From the NCBI RefSeq assembly GCF_010731615.1, contig NZ_AP022618.1, positions 1,674,001 through 1,738,000 of the forward strand: a stretch of 64,000 bases of DNA, in the 5' to 3' direction. The notes below the pieces were generated by a model. That model saw only the letters and a program-made list of their open reading frames with translations. It did no database searches and was not told the DNA's origin. This DNA comes from Mycolicibacterium insubricum. Its GTDB lineage: Bacteria; Actinomycetota; Actinomycetes; Mycobacteriales; Mycobacteriaceae. Each line of letters opens with the position of its first letter. Within the stretch, counting starts at the first letter, position 1. The translations under genes and the position numbers were made by a program. Positions 7,811 to 15,589 of the stretch are shown here, piece by piece.

Positions 7811-9898
7811 GTGGCGGTATTGATGGCGCGAAACGGCGGCTGGCGCGAGTCCGGACGCAATGTCTTGTTCGCGATGGCTCTGGCCGCCGGAATGATCCTG
7901 GCCGGCGGGCACCCGTCCGCGTGGGCCGACGGCGGACCCGGCTCCGACACCAAATCCCGCCCGCAGCCGACCGCTCAGCACGCCCGCACCTCGGGCGCGA
8001 CGGCCGACGCTTCCGGGCCGGCTCGGCGCCAGCGCCCGGGGCCGCGGAAGACCACGGCCACCACCCCCGGCGACAGCACCGAATCGCCGGCGACCGAGCC
8101 GACGCCGGCACGCCGGGTCGCCGGACCGGCCGCCCGGGATGTCGACCCCTCGGCGCTGGAAGCCAAGCCGTCGAGCGGGCCCGGGACGTTCGTCACCCTC
8201 CGGCCGCCGCGTCTGCGTGAACTGCGGACCAATCTGCGTGAGCTGCGGGCCAAATCGAAGGACCTAGCTCAACTTGAAGCCGACCCGACCGGGATCACAC
8301 CCGGCGGCACCGATGCCACCGTCGTAGCCGCCGGTGCCGAACCCGGCCCGAGCGTGGCGAGGGTCGTGACGAACCTGCTGGTCGCCGTCGGGCGCCCGGA
8401 GGCAGAAACGCCGCAGTCGCATAGCCGATCCCTTCCGGACGGCAGCCTGCCGACCGCCGCCGACACCACCGCCCGGAGGCTCAACGCACCGGCCGGCCTC
8501 CGTGCACTGCACGTGGTGCCGGACCTGACCGACGCCGTGGTGCCGGACCTGCGGGAGATCGCCGCGCCGACAATGCGGCTGGCCGGGGCTCGCGCCGATA
8601 AGGCCGTGGCGGATATCGGTACGGCGCTGAGCGCCCCGCCGGCCATCGCTACGGTCACCAGCCGGGCCGTCGACACCGACATCCCCGTCGTGCAGCCGCT
8701 GTCGCCGCTGGTCAAGCTGGCGCAGGCCCCGGCGCAACTGATCAACAAGGTCCTGCAGGTTCTCGACTTCACCGTGTCGGAGAAGGGGCCGCGCCCGCTG
8801 CTCGACTGGAACCCGATCAGCCAGGCCTTATTCGCCGGGTTCCGCAAGATCGAGGACGTCCTCGGGCTGGACAAGCAACCGGCAGACGTGCCGGAGATGA
8901 CGCAGGTGGACTACACCTGCGCCGATCACGGTACCTGCGACGCCAAAACCCCGACGGTGCAGCAGTTCCTGAATGCCGCCAGCGCGAAGTACGTCCTGGG
9001 CGGCCAGCCCGGCGGCGATACCGGCGACCTGAAGCCGTTCGTCGTCGACGGGCACCAGATGACGTCCACCAACACCCTTTCGGGCATGTCGGGCACCGCG
9101 TGGGTCACCCCCGAGGGGCAGGTCATCATCGCCTACTCGGGCACCACCGGTGGCACCAACCTGCTGGCCAACCCGGTGATCGCGGTGACCCAGATCATCG
9201 CCGACCTGCAGGTGATCGCCACCCCGACCACCCCGTGGGCATTCCACGACGCGCTGGACTTCGCCGACGAGGTCCGCGCCGAGGCGCACAACCAGGGCTA
9301 CAGCGACGACGACATCTTCGTCACCGGGCACTCGCTCGGCGGCTGGGAGGCCCAGTACGTCGCGCAGCACACCGGCCTGGGCGGCATCGGATTCGAGGGA
9401 CCGGGACTGAACACCGTGAATCCGGGCAACGACAACGGCGCCGACTCCAACTTCGTCAACGTGCTCACCTACGGTGACGCCGCGGCCTACTTCTCCTCCG
9501 ATGTGCCCGGGCTGGATCCGATCATGCGGTTGTTCCCCGGAGGCACCACGAAGCCGCACTACGGCAACATCGTGATGATCGGTGACCCCGAGGCGGCGAA
9601 TCCGATGATCAATGCCGCCGCGCTGATGAACACCAGTCCGTTGTTCCTGCCGGTGGTGGTCATCGACGTGCTGGTCAACTTCTTCCAATACCACCTGCCC
9701 GGCGTGCAGGCCCACCACCTGGGCGTCAGCCCCGACCCGGGGGTGGTGCCGTGGCTCGGCAACGTCTCGGGGCGGGTCGACGACTGGGGTGATCTGACCA
9801 TCCCGCAGCTGCAGCAAGCCGCCTCGGGTCAGGGCAGACTGATGGATAACGGCGCCGCCGACCGTTCGGCTGCGGACTCGCCGCTGCTGGCCGCCTGA
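7811..9898 (+). CDS. secreted class 3 lipase-like alpha/beta hydrolase
   Basis: A 695-residue secreted protein. An N-terminal signal peptide (hydrophobic FAMALAAGMILAGG then SAWADGG, cleavage after AWA) is followed by about 250 residues of Pro/Ala/Arg-rich, low-complexity sequence, and a C-terminal lipase domain from about residue 360. The nucleophile elbow is GHSLGG with Ser508, preceded by the strand DDIFVT; the oxyanion region IIAYSGTTGG fits lipase class 3. The GTG at 7811 or the ATG at 7823 may start it; both keep the signal. I recall no counterpart beside sigH in M. tuberculosis, so this is a species-specific insertion in a conserved neighbourhood. The substrate (host or cell-wall lipid) is unknown. 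Confidence 0.8.
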   Translation: MAVLMARNGGWRESGRNVLFAMALAAGMILAGGHPSAWADGGPGSDTKSRPQPTAQHARTSGATADASGPARRQRPGPRKTTATTPGDSTESPATEPTPARRVAGPAARDVDPSALEAKPSSGPGTFVTLRPPRLRELRTNLRELRAKSKDLAQLEADPTGITPGGTDATVVAAGAEPGPSVARVVTNLLVAVGRPEAETPQSHSRSLPDGSLPTAADTTARRLNAPAGLRALHVVPDLTDAVVPDLREIAAPTMRLAGARADKAVADIGTALSAPPAIATVTSRAVDTDIPVVQPLSPLVKLAQAPAQLINKVLQVLDFTVSEKGPRPLLDWNPISQALFAGFRKIEDVLGLDKQPADVPEMTQVDYTCADHGTCDAKTPTVQQFLNAASAKYVLGGQPGGDTGDLKPFVVDGHQMTSTNTLSGMSGTAWVTPEGQVIIAYSGTTGGTNLLANPVIAVTQIIADLQVIATPTTPWAFHDALDFADEVRAEAHNQGYSDDDIFVTGHSLGGWEAQYVAQHTGLGGIGFEGPGLNTVNPGNDNGADSNFVNVLTYGDAAAYFSSDVPGLDPIMRLFPGGTTKPHYGNIVMIGDPEAANPMINAAALMNTSPLFLPVVVIDVLVNFFQYHLPGVQAHHLGVSPDPGVVPWLGNVSGRVDDWGDLTIPQLQQAASGQGRLMDNGAADRSAADSPLLAA

Positions 9899-9910
9899 CC
9901 CGTCGCACAA

Positions 9911-9941
9911 AAATCGCCCGGAACCTGGTCCCGGGCGATTT
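9911..9941. terminator. bidirectional hairpin terminator
   Basis: AAATCGCCCGG at 9911-9921 and its complement CCGGGCGATTT at 9931-9941, with A- and T-rich flanks on both sides. It lies between the convergent lipase and bL37 genes and can serve both. Confidence 0.85.
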
Positions 9942-9965
9942 GGCGGGGCATACCCCGGAAAAGAC

Positions 9966-10055
9966 TTATACGGACTTCGAACCGCAGTTGGGGCGCTTGC
10001 CGTGGTTGGCCTTGCTGTGCTTACGGTCGCGCTTCTTCCGGCCACGCTTGGCCAT
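9966..10055 (-). CDS. 50S ribosomal protein bL37
   Basis: A 29-residue basic peptide: MAKRGRKKRDRKHSKANHG, then KRPNCGSKSV. The first 23 residues match the mycobacterial ribosomal protein bL37 as I recall it from cryo-EM work; it binds 23S rRNA near the decoding-side interface of the large subunit. A strong GGAGGT ribosome site precedes the ATG at 10055. The C-terminal tail after RPN is longer here (CGSKSV) than the short form I remember from M. smegmatis (24 aa). Confidence 0.88.
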   Translation of the reverse strand: MAKRGRKKRDRKHSKANHGKRPNCGSKSV

Positions 10056-10249
10056 GGTGTACCTCCAGGTCAATGATGATTTCGGCTGTCCCGACGAGCA
10101 CGCGTCGGCGACGTCTGCTGGCTCCATTGTCGCATAACGCGCTCACCGGTCCTCAATCGAGCCGATCCGGCCCGGCTGACCGCGACCAGCCAGCGACGTT
10201 GTGGTTCCATTAGAGCCGCGAAGGTGTGCGTGCAGAGAGTGGAGTGACG

Positions 10250-10465
10250 ATGGCAGAGGACGTGCTCGCCGAGATCGTGGCAACCGTACTGGAAGTTCAG
10301 GTGCGGGAGGGAGATCAGGTCAACGAAGGCGACACCCTGGTGCTGCTGGAGTCGATGAAGATGGAGATCCCGGTGCTGGCCGAGTTCGCCGGCACCGTGA
10401 CCACCGTGCACGTCGCCCCCGGTGACCAGATCCAGGCCGGTCACCTCATCGCCGTTATTGATTGA
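10250..10465 (+). CDS. biotin/lipoyl attachment protein (TB7.3-type biotinyl carrier)
   Basis: A 71-residue stand-alone biotinyl carrier domain. The biotin-accepting lysine is in ESMKMEIPV, flanked by the symmetric beta-hammerhead glycine turns (VREGDQVNEGD and VAPGDQIQAG). Length and sequence match recalled Rv3221c/TB7.3, an acyl-CoA carboxylase-like carrier with no attached carboxylase. I start at the ATG at 10250, where the MAEDV start aligns, not the in-frame ATG at 10226. It is followed by pdtaS 81 bp downstream. Confidence 0.92.
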   Translation: MAEDVLAEIVATVLEVQVREGDQVNEGDTLVLLESMKMEIPVLAEFAGTVTTVHVAPGDQIQAGHLIAVID

Positions 10466-10546
10466 TTTTCTGCGCCGACCGTGGGCGCCGATCAACCCGT
10501 CGGGCCGGTAAGGCTCTCGGTCGGCAGATTTGGGAACAGGTGAGGC

Positions 10547-12046
10547 ATGTCGACACTCGGTGACCTCCTCGCCGAGCACACCGTCCTGCCCGGCACCGCC
10601 GTCGACCACCTGCACACCCTGGTGGGCGAGTGGCAGCTGCTGGCCGACCTGTCCTTCGCCGACTACCTGATGTGGGTGCGCCGCGACGACGGCGCGCTGG
10701 TCTGCGTCGCCCAGGTCCGGCCCAACACCGCCCCCACCGTGCTGCTGTCGGACGCCGTCGGCTCGATCGCCGGGCCCGGCGAGCTGCCCCTGGTGACCGC
10801 GGCGTTCGCCTCCGGCGTCATCGGCCACGAGGATCCCGACGGCCGGCCCGCCGACGCCGATCCCGCGGGCCTCAACGTCGAGGCCGTCCCGGTCCGCTAC
10901 GGCGCCGACGTGGTCGCGGTCTTGACGCACCGCACCGCGCTGGCGGCCACCCGCACCTCCTCGCCGCTGGAACGCGCCTACCTGGCGTGCGCGGGGGACC
11001 TGCTGGTGATGCTGTCGGAGGGCACCTTCCCCGACGTCGAGGACCTGGCGATGTCGCGGTCCTCCCCGCGCGCCGGTGACGGCCTGATCCGCCTGGATGT
11101 CGACGGCAACTTCGTGTTCGTCAGCCCGAACGCACTCTCGGCGTACCACCGGATGGGTCTGACCCTGGACCTGGAGGGCCAGAACCTGCTGGCGGTGACC
11201 CGGCCGCTGATCTCCGATCCGTTCGAGGCCCAGGAACTGGCCGCGCACATCGGGGACTCACTGGCCGGGGGTTCCGGCATGCGGATGGAGGTCGACGCCG
11301 GCGGTGCGACGGTGCTGGTGCGTACGCTGCCGCTGGTCCTGCACGGCGCCCCGGCCGGCGCCATCGTGCTGGTCCGCGACGTCACCGAGATCAAACGCCG
11401 CGACCGCGCCCTGCTGAGCAAGGACGCCACCATCCGGGAGATCCACCACCGGGTGAAGAACAACCTGCAGACCGTCGCCGCGCTGCTGCGGCTGCAGGCC
11501 CGTCGCACCAACAACGCCGAGGGCCGCGAGGCGCTGAACGAATCCGTGCGCCGGGTGTCCTCGATCGCCCAGGTACACGAGGCGCTGTCCATGTCGGTCG
11601 ACGAGGAGGTCAACCTCGACGCGGTGATCGACCGGATCCTGCCGGTGATGAACGACGTCGCCGCCGTCGACACCTCGATCCGGATCAGCCGTCAGGGCGC
11701 CCTCGGTGTGCTCGACGCCGACCGGGCCACCGCGCTGGTCCTGGTGATCACCGAGCTGGTGCAGAACGCCATCGAGCACGCCTTCGATCCGGGCACCCGG
11801 GAGGGCTGCGTGACGATCCTGGCCGAACGCTCGGCCCGCTGGCTCGACGTGGTGGTGCGCGACGACGGCCGCGGCGTTCCGGACGGCTTCAGCCTGGAGA
11901 AATCAGACCGCCTCGGTCTGCAGATCGTCACCACGCTGGTGTCGGCGGAGATCGACGGCACCCTGGACATGCGCAATGCGCCCGACGGCGGGACCGAGGT
12001 GGAGCTGCGGGTGCCCTTGGGGCGCCGGGCCCGCGCCAGCCAATGA
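10547..12046 (+). CDS. pdtaS: two-component sensor histidine kinase PdtaS
   Basis: A soluble histidine kinase of 499 residues that pairs with the RNA-binding antiterminator regulator PdtaR. Layout: N-terminal GAF-like domain (1-150), PAS-like domain (about 170-280, DVDGNFVFVSPNALSAYHRMG), HisKA_2 dimerisation/phosphoacceptor segment IHHRVKNNLQT with His300/His301, and a HATPase domain with N box ELVQNAIEHAF and G box DDGRGVPDGF near the C-terminus. No transmembrane segment is seen, as expected. Order carrier-pdtaS-whiB1 follows M. tuberculosis. The partner pdtaR is not in this window. Confidence 0.95.
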   Translation: MSTLGDLLAEHTVLPGTAVDHLHTLVGEWQLLADLSFADYLMWVRRDDGALVCVAQVRPNTAPTVLLSDAVGSIAGPGELPLVTAAFASGVIGHEDPDGRPADADPAGLNVEAVPVRYGADVVAVLTHRTALAATRTSSPLERAYLACAGDLLVMLSEGTFPDVEDLAMSRSSPRAGDGLIRLDVDGNFVFVSPNALSAYHRMGLTLDLEGQNLLAVTRPLISDPFEAQELAAHIGDSLAGGSGMRMEVDAGGATVLVRTLPLVLHGAPAGAIVLVRDVTEIKRRDRALLSKDATIREIHHRVKNNLQTVAALLRLQARRTNNAEGREALNESVRRVSSIAQVHEALSMSVDEEVNLDAVIDRILPVMNDVAAVDTSIRISRQGALGVLDADRATALVLVITELVQNAIEHAFDPGTREGCVTILAERSARWLDVVVRDDGRGVPDGFSLEKSDRLGLQIVTTLVSAEIDGTLDMRNAPDGGTEVELRVPLGRRARASQ

Positions 12047-12076
12047 ATTCATACACCGTGAAGAATTGCGGCAAAC

Positions 12077-12116
12077 ACGACGATGGCCCCGGCAAATTCG
12101 CCGGGGCCATCGTCGT
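12077..12116. terminator. bidirectional hairpin terminator between pdtaS and whiB1
   Basis: Perfect 17-bp inverted repeat (ACGACGATGGCCCCGGC at 12077-12093 and its complement at 12100-12116) around the loop AAATTC. It lies between convergent pdtaS and whiB1. Confidence 0.85.
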
Positions 12117-12134
12117 ATCGGAATGAGGCTGGGC

Positions 12135-12389
12135 TCAGACTCCCGAGCGCGCCTTGGTGCGGGCATTGCGACGCTTGAGCGCGCGACGCTCGTCCTCGCT
12201 CATGCCGCCCCACACACCCGCGTCCTGGCCGGACTCCAACGCCCAGGTCAGGCACTCGGTGGTCACCGGGCAGCGGTTGCAGACCAGCTTCGCATCGGCA
12301 ATCTGGGCGAGCGCCGGTCCGCTGTTCCCCACCGGGAAGAACAGTTCCGGATCCTCGTCACGACAGACCGCCTTGTGCCGCCAATCCAT
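12135..12389 (-). CDS. whiB1: iron-sulfur transcription factor WhiB1
   Basis: An 84-residue Wbl protein that carries an NO-sensitive [4Fe-4S] cluster and binds the primary sigma factor region 4 and DNA; essential in M. tuberculosis. Cluster ligands are C9, C37, C40 and C46; the turn GVWGGMSEDERR and the basic C-terminal tail KRRNARTKARSGV follow. Length equals the M. tuberculosis protein as I recall it (84 aa). The leader upstream holds a CRP-like site (12528-12543) and tandem GTTAAC palindromes. Confidence 0.96.
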   Translation of the reverse strand: MDWRHKAVCRDEDPELFFPVGNSGPALAQIADAKLVCNRCPVTTECLTWALESGQDAGVWGGMSEDERRALKRRNARTKARSGV

Positions 12390-12433
12390 GGCTATTACTC
12401 CTCACTGGGCGCGCGGATATGCGCGCCAATAAT

Positions 12434-12446
12434 CCGTTAACTGTTA
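12434..12446. repeat. tandem GTTAAC palindromes in the whiB1 leader
   Basis: GTTAACTGTTAAC: two self-complementary hexamers separated by one base, 45 bp upstream of the whiB1 start, with a third GTTAAC at 12521-12526. They are AT-rich islands in a GC-rich leader, possibly part of the 5' UTR structure or a binding site. Confidence 0.4.
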
Positions 12447-12527
12447 ACCCGCGCAGCGAAATGTTTCTGCGCTGTTGCATACGATCGTTCCAGAGGCTGA
12501 ACAGATGTCAATAGAACTCAGTTAACA

Positions 12528-12543
12528 CGTGGTCAATGTCACT
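12528..12543 (-). promoter_or_regulatory. CRP-like binding site upstream of whiB1
   Basis: Read on the minus strand: AGTGACATTGACCACG. It has the AGTGA-N6-CCACG form of the upstream CRP (Rv3676) site I recall for M. tuberculosis whiB1, and its centre is about 147 bp from the start codon, which fits activation from near -58 with a leader of roughly 90 nt. Confidence 0.6.
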
Positions 12544-12623
12544 CGACCCGGCAGGTCGAAGGACGGTCATCCGGCTGTACTACACTGAGGTCCATCTGCG
12601 CCCTAAATCTTCCCTAAGCGGGG

Positions 12624-13592
12624 TTATCCGCGCAGTTCAGACTCGGTTTCCGTCGGTGGGGCGACCACACTCAGGGCCCGCGACACGGACCGGAACATCA
12701 TCATTTCGCGCTCCCCGATGTAATCCCCGTCGATCTGGCAGGCGACCGGCGTCGCCGCGGTGATCCGGACCCATTCGACGTCGTCTTCCCGGATCACGTG
12801 GGCGCCCTTGATGTTCGCCCGGGCCGAGAGCATGCGGCGCGCGAGCAGCAGATTGCGCCACACGTTCATGCTGGTGGTGGCGAACACCCCCAGTCCGGTC
12901 TCGAACCGGGTGCCCGGATTGGTGTAGACCGCGCGGTTGTTGGCGTAGGTCCACGGGCTGGAGTTGGACACGAACGCGAAGTGCACACCGTCGACCGGGT
13001 CGCGGTCGGGCAGCTCCAGGGTCAACCGGGGCTCGCGGCGGGCCGCGGCCACCACCGTCGGCACGGTGACCCGGATGTAGCGGGCCGCGCTGACGCCCTT
13101 CTCCGACTTCTTGCGGTGCGCCTCCACCTTGGCGACGATCTCGCCGTCGACACCCATACCCGCGGTGAACACTCCCCAGCGTTCCCCGCAGTCCATCAGG
13201 CCGATCCGCCGCCAGGGTTCGCGGCTGCCGAGCCGGTTGACCAGCATGTTGGTCGCCTCGATCGGGTCGGCCGGGATGCCCAGCGAGCGGGCGAAGACAT
13301 TGGCCGAGCCGCCGGGTACCACCGCCACCGCCGGCACCGGGCCCAGCGGCAGTGGTCCGGGCCGGCCGAGCAGCCCGTTGACCACCTCGTTCACCGTGCC
13401 GTCGCCGCCGTGCACGATCACCACGTCGATGCCGTCGGTGACGGCCTGCTGGGCGATCTCGATCGCGTGCCCCCGGTGCCCGGTGTGGGTGACGGTCAGC
13501 CGCACCCGGCTCTCCAGGGCGTGGGCCAGCAGGTCACGCCCCGCCGGGGTGGTGGAGGTGGCATTCGGGTTGACGATCAGCACGGCGCGCAC
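12624..13592 (-). CDS. diacylglycerol kinase family lipid kinase
   Basis: A 322-residue member of the DAGK_cat/YegS family. The nucleotide-binding landmarks are VNPNATST at 7-14, GGDGTVNEV at 62-70 and the SANVFARSLGIP loop. The middle part contains a long insert with a beta-rich lobe, ending with the hydrophobic-polar C-terminal strand set typical of YegS. It probably phosphorylates diacylglycerol or a related glycolipid at the inner membrane face. I recall Rv3218 at this place. It is convergent on nothing and divergent from whiB1's leader; the 234 bp between its stop and the whiB1 start hold only the whiB1 control sites. Confidence 0.88.
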   Translation of the reverse strand: MRAVLIVNPNATSTTPAGRDLLAHALESRVRLTVTHTGHRGHAIEIAQQAVTDGIDVVIVHGGDGTVNEVVNGLLGRPGPLPLGPVPAVAVVPGGSANVFARSLGIPADPIEATNMLVNRLGSREPWRRIGLMDCGERWGVFTAGMGVDGEIVAKVEAHRKKSEKGVSAARYIRVTVPTVVAAARREPRLTLELPDRDPVDGVHFAFVSNSSPWTYANNRAVYTNPGTRFETGLGVFATTSMNVWRNLLLARRMLSARANIKGAHVIREDDVEWVRITAATPVACQIDGDYIGEREMMMFRSVSRALSVVAPPTETESELRG

Positions 13593-13634
13593 GGTGTCCG
13601 AGCCTAGGCGACGACGGCGCCTCGGGCGATCGGG

Positions 13635-14177
13635 TCAGCCGGCGTCGGGCAGCAGGGCCGGGCAGTTGCCGGCGGCGTCGGTGGCCAGCTCGAAATGCCA
13701 CATCTCGTTGGCGTAGATCCGGCACAGGCCGAACCGGGCGCCGTTGTCGATCAACCACTGATCGGCGCCGGTGCCGCCGATATCCACCGCGTTGCCGGTG
13801 ACGTGGTGGGAGTGCTCCGGAGTCTGCACGTACCGCCGCGCCGCGAGGTAGCTGCCATACCGGGCGATCGCGTCGTCGAGCAACTGCTGCTGGAACTGCG
13901 GTGAGCGCCACCCGGAGGTGACCGTCATGGCGACCCCGTCGGCCGAGGCAGCCGTCGCCGCGCGCTGCAGCGCGGTCAGCAGATCGGGATTCAGCCGCCC
14001 GACCGACGGATCCCAGGTGTCGAACGGCGTCAGCGCACCGTCGTTGTCCACCAGCCGGATCCCGACGGTGCCCGGTTGCTGCGCGGCGCCCGGTTGCGGT
14101 GCGGCGCCGACGAGGACGACGGCGGCCAGGGCGGCCAGCGTCGCGGCCGCGGCGCGGCATCTGCTCGATCGGGTCAC
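13635..14177 (-). CDS. secreted D-Ala-D-Ala carboxypeptidase-like protein (peptidase M15B/VanY type)
   Basis: A 180-residue exported protein. A signal peptide (RSSRCRAAAATLAALAAVVL, then GAA) precedes a VanY-type zinc peptidase domain: the ligands lie in SHHVTGNAVDIG (His and Asp) and WHFE (His). The TSGWRS motif before them is also typical. It is expected to trim the terminal D-Ala of peptidoglycan stem peptides outside the membrane. I chose the GTG at 14177, with AAGG placed 9 nt upstream; a GTG at 14183 and longer open frames exist. It is divergent from aroQ with 73 bp between starts. I do not recall this gene at this place in M. tuberculosis. Confidence 0.82.
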   Translation of the reverse strand: MTRSSRCRAAAATLAALAAVVLVGAAPQPGAAQQPGTVGIRLVDNDGALTPFDTWDPSVGRLNPDLLTALQRAATAASADGVAMTVTSGWRSPQFQQQLLDDAIARYGSYLAARRYVQTPEHSHHVTGNAVDIGGTGADQWLIDNGARFGLCRIYANEMWHFELATDAAGNCPALLPDAG

Positions 14178-14250
14178 GATCACCGACCTTATAGGGCGAA
14201 ACCGGGAAACCGCTGGACTGCAACCGGGGTGACCTCGGTACCGTAGGGCG

Positions 14251-14694
14251 GTGACCGACCGGCGCCTGCTCCTGCTCAACGGACCGAACCTCAACCTGCT
14301 CGGCACCCGCGAGCCCGAGATCTACGGCTCCACCACGCTGGAGCAGATCGTGCAGCGGGTGGGCTCGGTTGCCGCCGCCCACGGTTTCGAGGTGCGGGCG
14401 GTGCAGAGCAACCACGAGGGCGAGCTCATCGACGCGATCCAGTCGGCCCGCACCGACTGCGCCGGCATCATCATCAACCCGGGCGGATACAGCCACACCT
14501 CGGTTGCGCTCGCCGATGCGCTTGCCGCCGTTGATCTTCCGGTTGCCGAGGTGCACCTGAGCAACATCGCCCGCCGCGAGGCGTTCCGGCACCACTCCTA
14601 CGTGTCGGCGGTGGCGCAGACCGTCATCTCCGGCGCCGGGCCGCTCGGCTACGAGTTCGCCGTCGCCTACCTGGCCGATCGGCTGACGGCGTGA
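14251..14694 (+). CDS. aroQ: 3-dehydroquinate dehydratase, type II
   Basis: Catalyses dehydration of 3-dehydroquinate to 3-dehydroshikimate (third shikimate step) as a dodecamer. All type II landmarks are present in 147 residues: [17 protein letters not shown] with catalytic Tyr25 and Arg20, [16 protein letters not shown], and [17 protein letters not shown] with the catalytic His. The GTG start is supported by the normal N-terminus. The stop overlaps the next gene by GTGA. In M. tuberculosis I recall the enzyme (aroD) in the aroF-aroK-aroB cluster, so here it is unlinked to the main cluster, or is a second copy. Confidence 0.95.
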   Translation: MTDRRLLLLNGPNLNLLGTREPEIYGSTTLEQIVQRVGSVAAAHGFEVRAVQSNHEGELIDAIQSARTDCAGIIINPGGYSHTSVALADALAAVDLPVAEVHLSNIARREAFRHHSYVSAVAQTVISGAGPLGYEFAVAYLADRLTA

Positions 14695-15092
14695 GCAGAC
14701 CCGCCACCGTCCGCTACGCCGGCTACCTGGCCGCCGCGGAGGGTGCGGCCGGGCTGATCGTCGCCGCGGTCTACCTGGTCGCCGCGCTGACCGGCGCCGG
14801 CCGCGGCCTGGTGCGCGGACCGTCGGGCGCGGAGAACTTCAGCGCCGGCACCGCCGCCTGGTTCGCCGTGATGGGCGCCGGGGTCGGTGCGGCGGGCGTT
14901 GCGCTGATCACCGGCCGGCGCTGGGGCCGGGGCCTGGCGGTGTTCGCCAACCTGCTGCTGCTCGGCGTGGCCTGGTACATCCGCACCTCCGACCAGCTGG
15001 TGTGGGCGGTGCTGGTCGCGGCGGTGGCGATCACCGTACTGGGCCTGCTGTTTTCCCCGTCGGCGATCGGCTGGGTCGCCCGCAGCGGCTGA
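14691..15092 (+). CDS. integral membrane protein, four predicted helices
   Basis: A 133-residue hydrophobic protein with four likely transmembrane helices (about residues 10-33, 54-75, 80-97 and 103-124). No catalytic motif is visible. The position next to the GNAT-entC-gpm2 group corresponds to Rv3217c as I recall it. Its GTG start overlaps the aroQ stop (GTGA), so the two are co-translated. Function unknown. Confidence 0.85.
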   Translation: MSRPATVRYAGYLAAAEGAAGLIVAAVYLVAALTGAGRGLVRGPSGAENFSAGTAAWFAVMGAGVGAAGVALITGRRWGRGLAVFANLLLLGVAWYIRTSDQLVWAVLVAAVAITVLGLLFSPSAIGWVARSG

Positions 15093-15109
15093 CCGGGCTG
15101 CGTACCCGG

Positions 15110-15589
15110 TCAGGCCGGGCCGGCCAGGTCGGTCAGCGCTCGCCCGGAGACCCGGTAGGTCGTCCACTCCGACTGCGGGACCCCGCCGACGGCGTCATAC
15201 AGCGTGATCGCGTCGGTGTTCCAGTTCAGCACCGCCCAGCTCAGCCGGGTGTAGCCACGCTCCAGGCACACCTGCGCCAGCCGGGACAGCAGCGCCCGGG
15301 CCAGGCCGCGGCGGCGAAACGCGGGTCGGACGTAGAGATCCTCCAGGTACACCCCGCCGACGCCGGCCCAGGTGGAGAAGTTGACGAACCACACCGCCAT
15401 CGCGGCCACCGCGCCGTCGACCTCCACCACGAACGCGTCGGCCACCGGGTTGGGCCCGAAAAGCGCTGTGCACATCTGGATTTCGGTGACCGAGCACTGA
15501 TCCAGCGCCTCTTCGAACTCGGCCAGCTCGCGGACCATCGCCACGATCTCGGTCTCGTCGCCGGGGCGGGCCGCGCGGATGAGCGTCAT
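15110..15589 (-). CDS. GNAT family N-acetyltransferase
   Basis: A 159-residue single-domain acetyltransferase. The acetyl-CoA pyrophosphate loop is RPAFRRRGLARALL, preceded by the VYLEDLYV strand and followed by the LSWAVLNWNTDAITLYDAVGG motif of the small-molecule/polyamine GNAT group. The ATG at 15589 overlaps the entC stop (ATGA), so it is the last gene of a gpm2-entC-GNAT unit. Recalled counterpart Rv3216. Substrate unknown. Confidence 0.88.
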   Translation of the reverse strand: MTLIRAARPGDETEIVAMVRELAEFEEALDQCSVTEIQMCTALFGPNPVADAFVVEVDGAVAAMAVWFVNFSTWAGVGGVYLEDLYVRPAFRRRGLARALLSRLAQVCLERGYTRLSWAVLNWNTDAITLYDAVGGVPQSEWTTYRVSGRALTDLAGPA

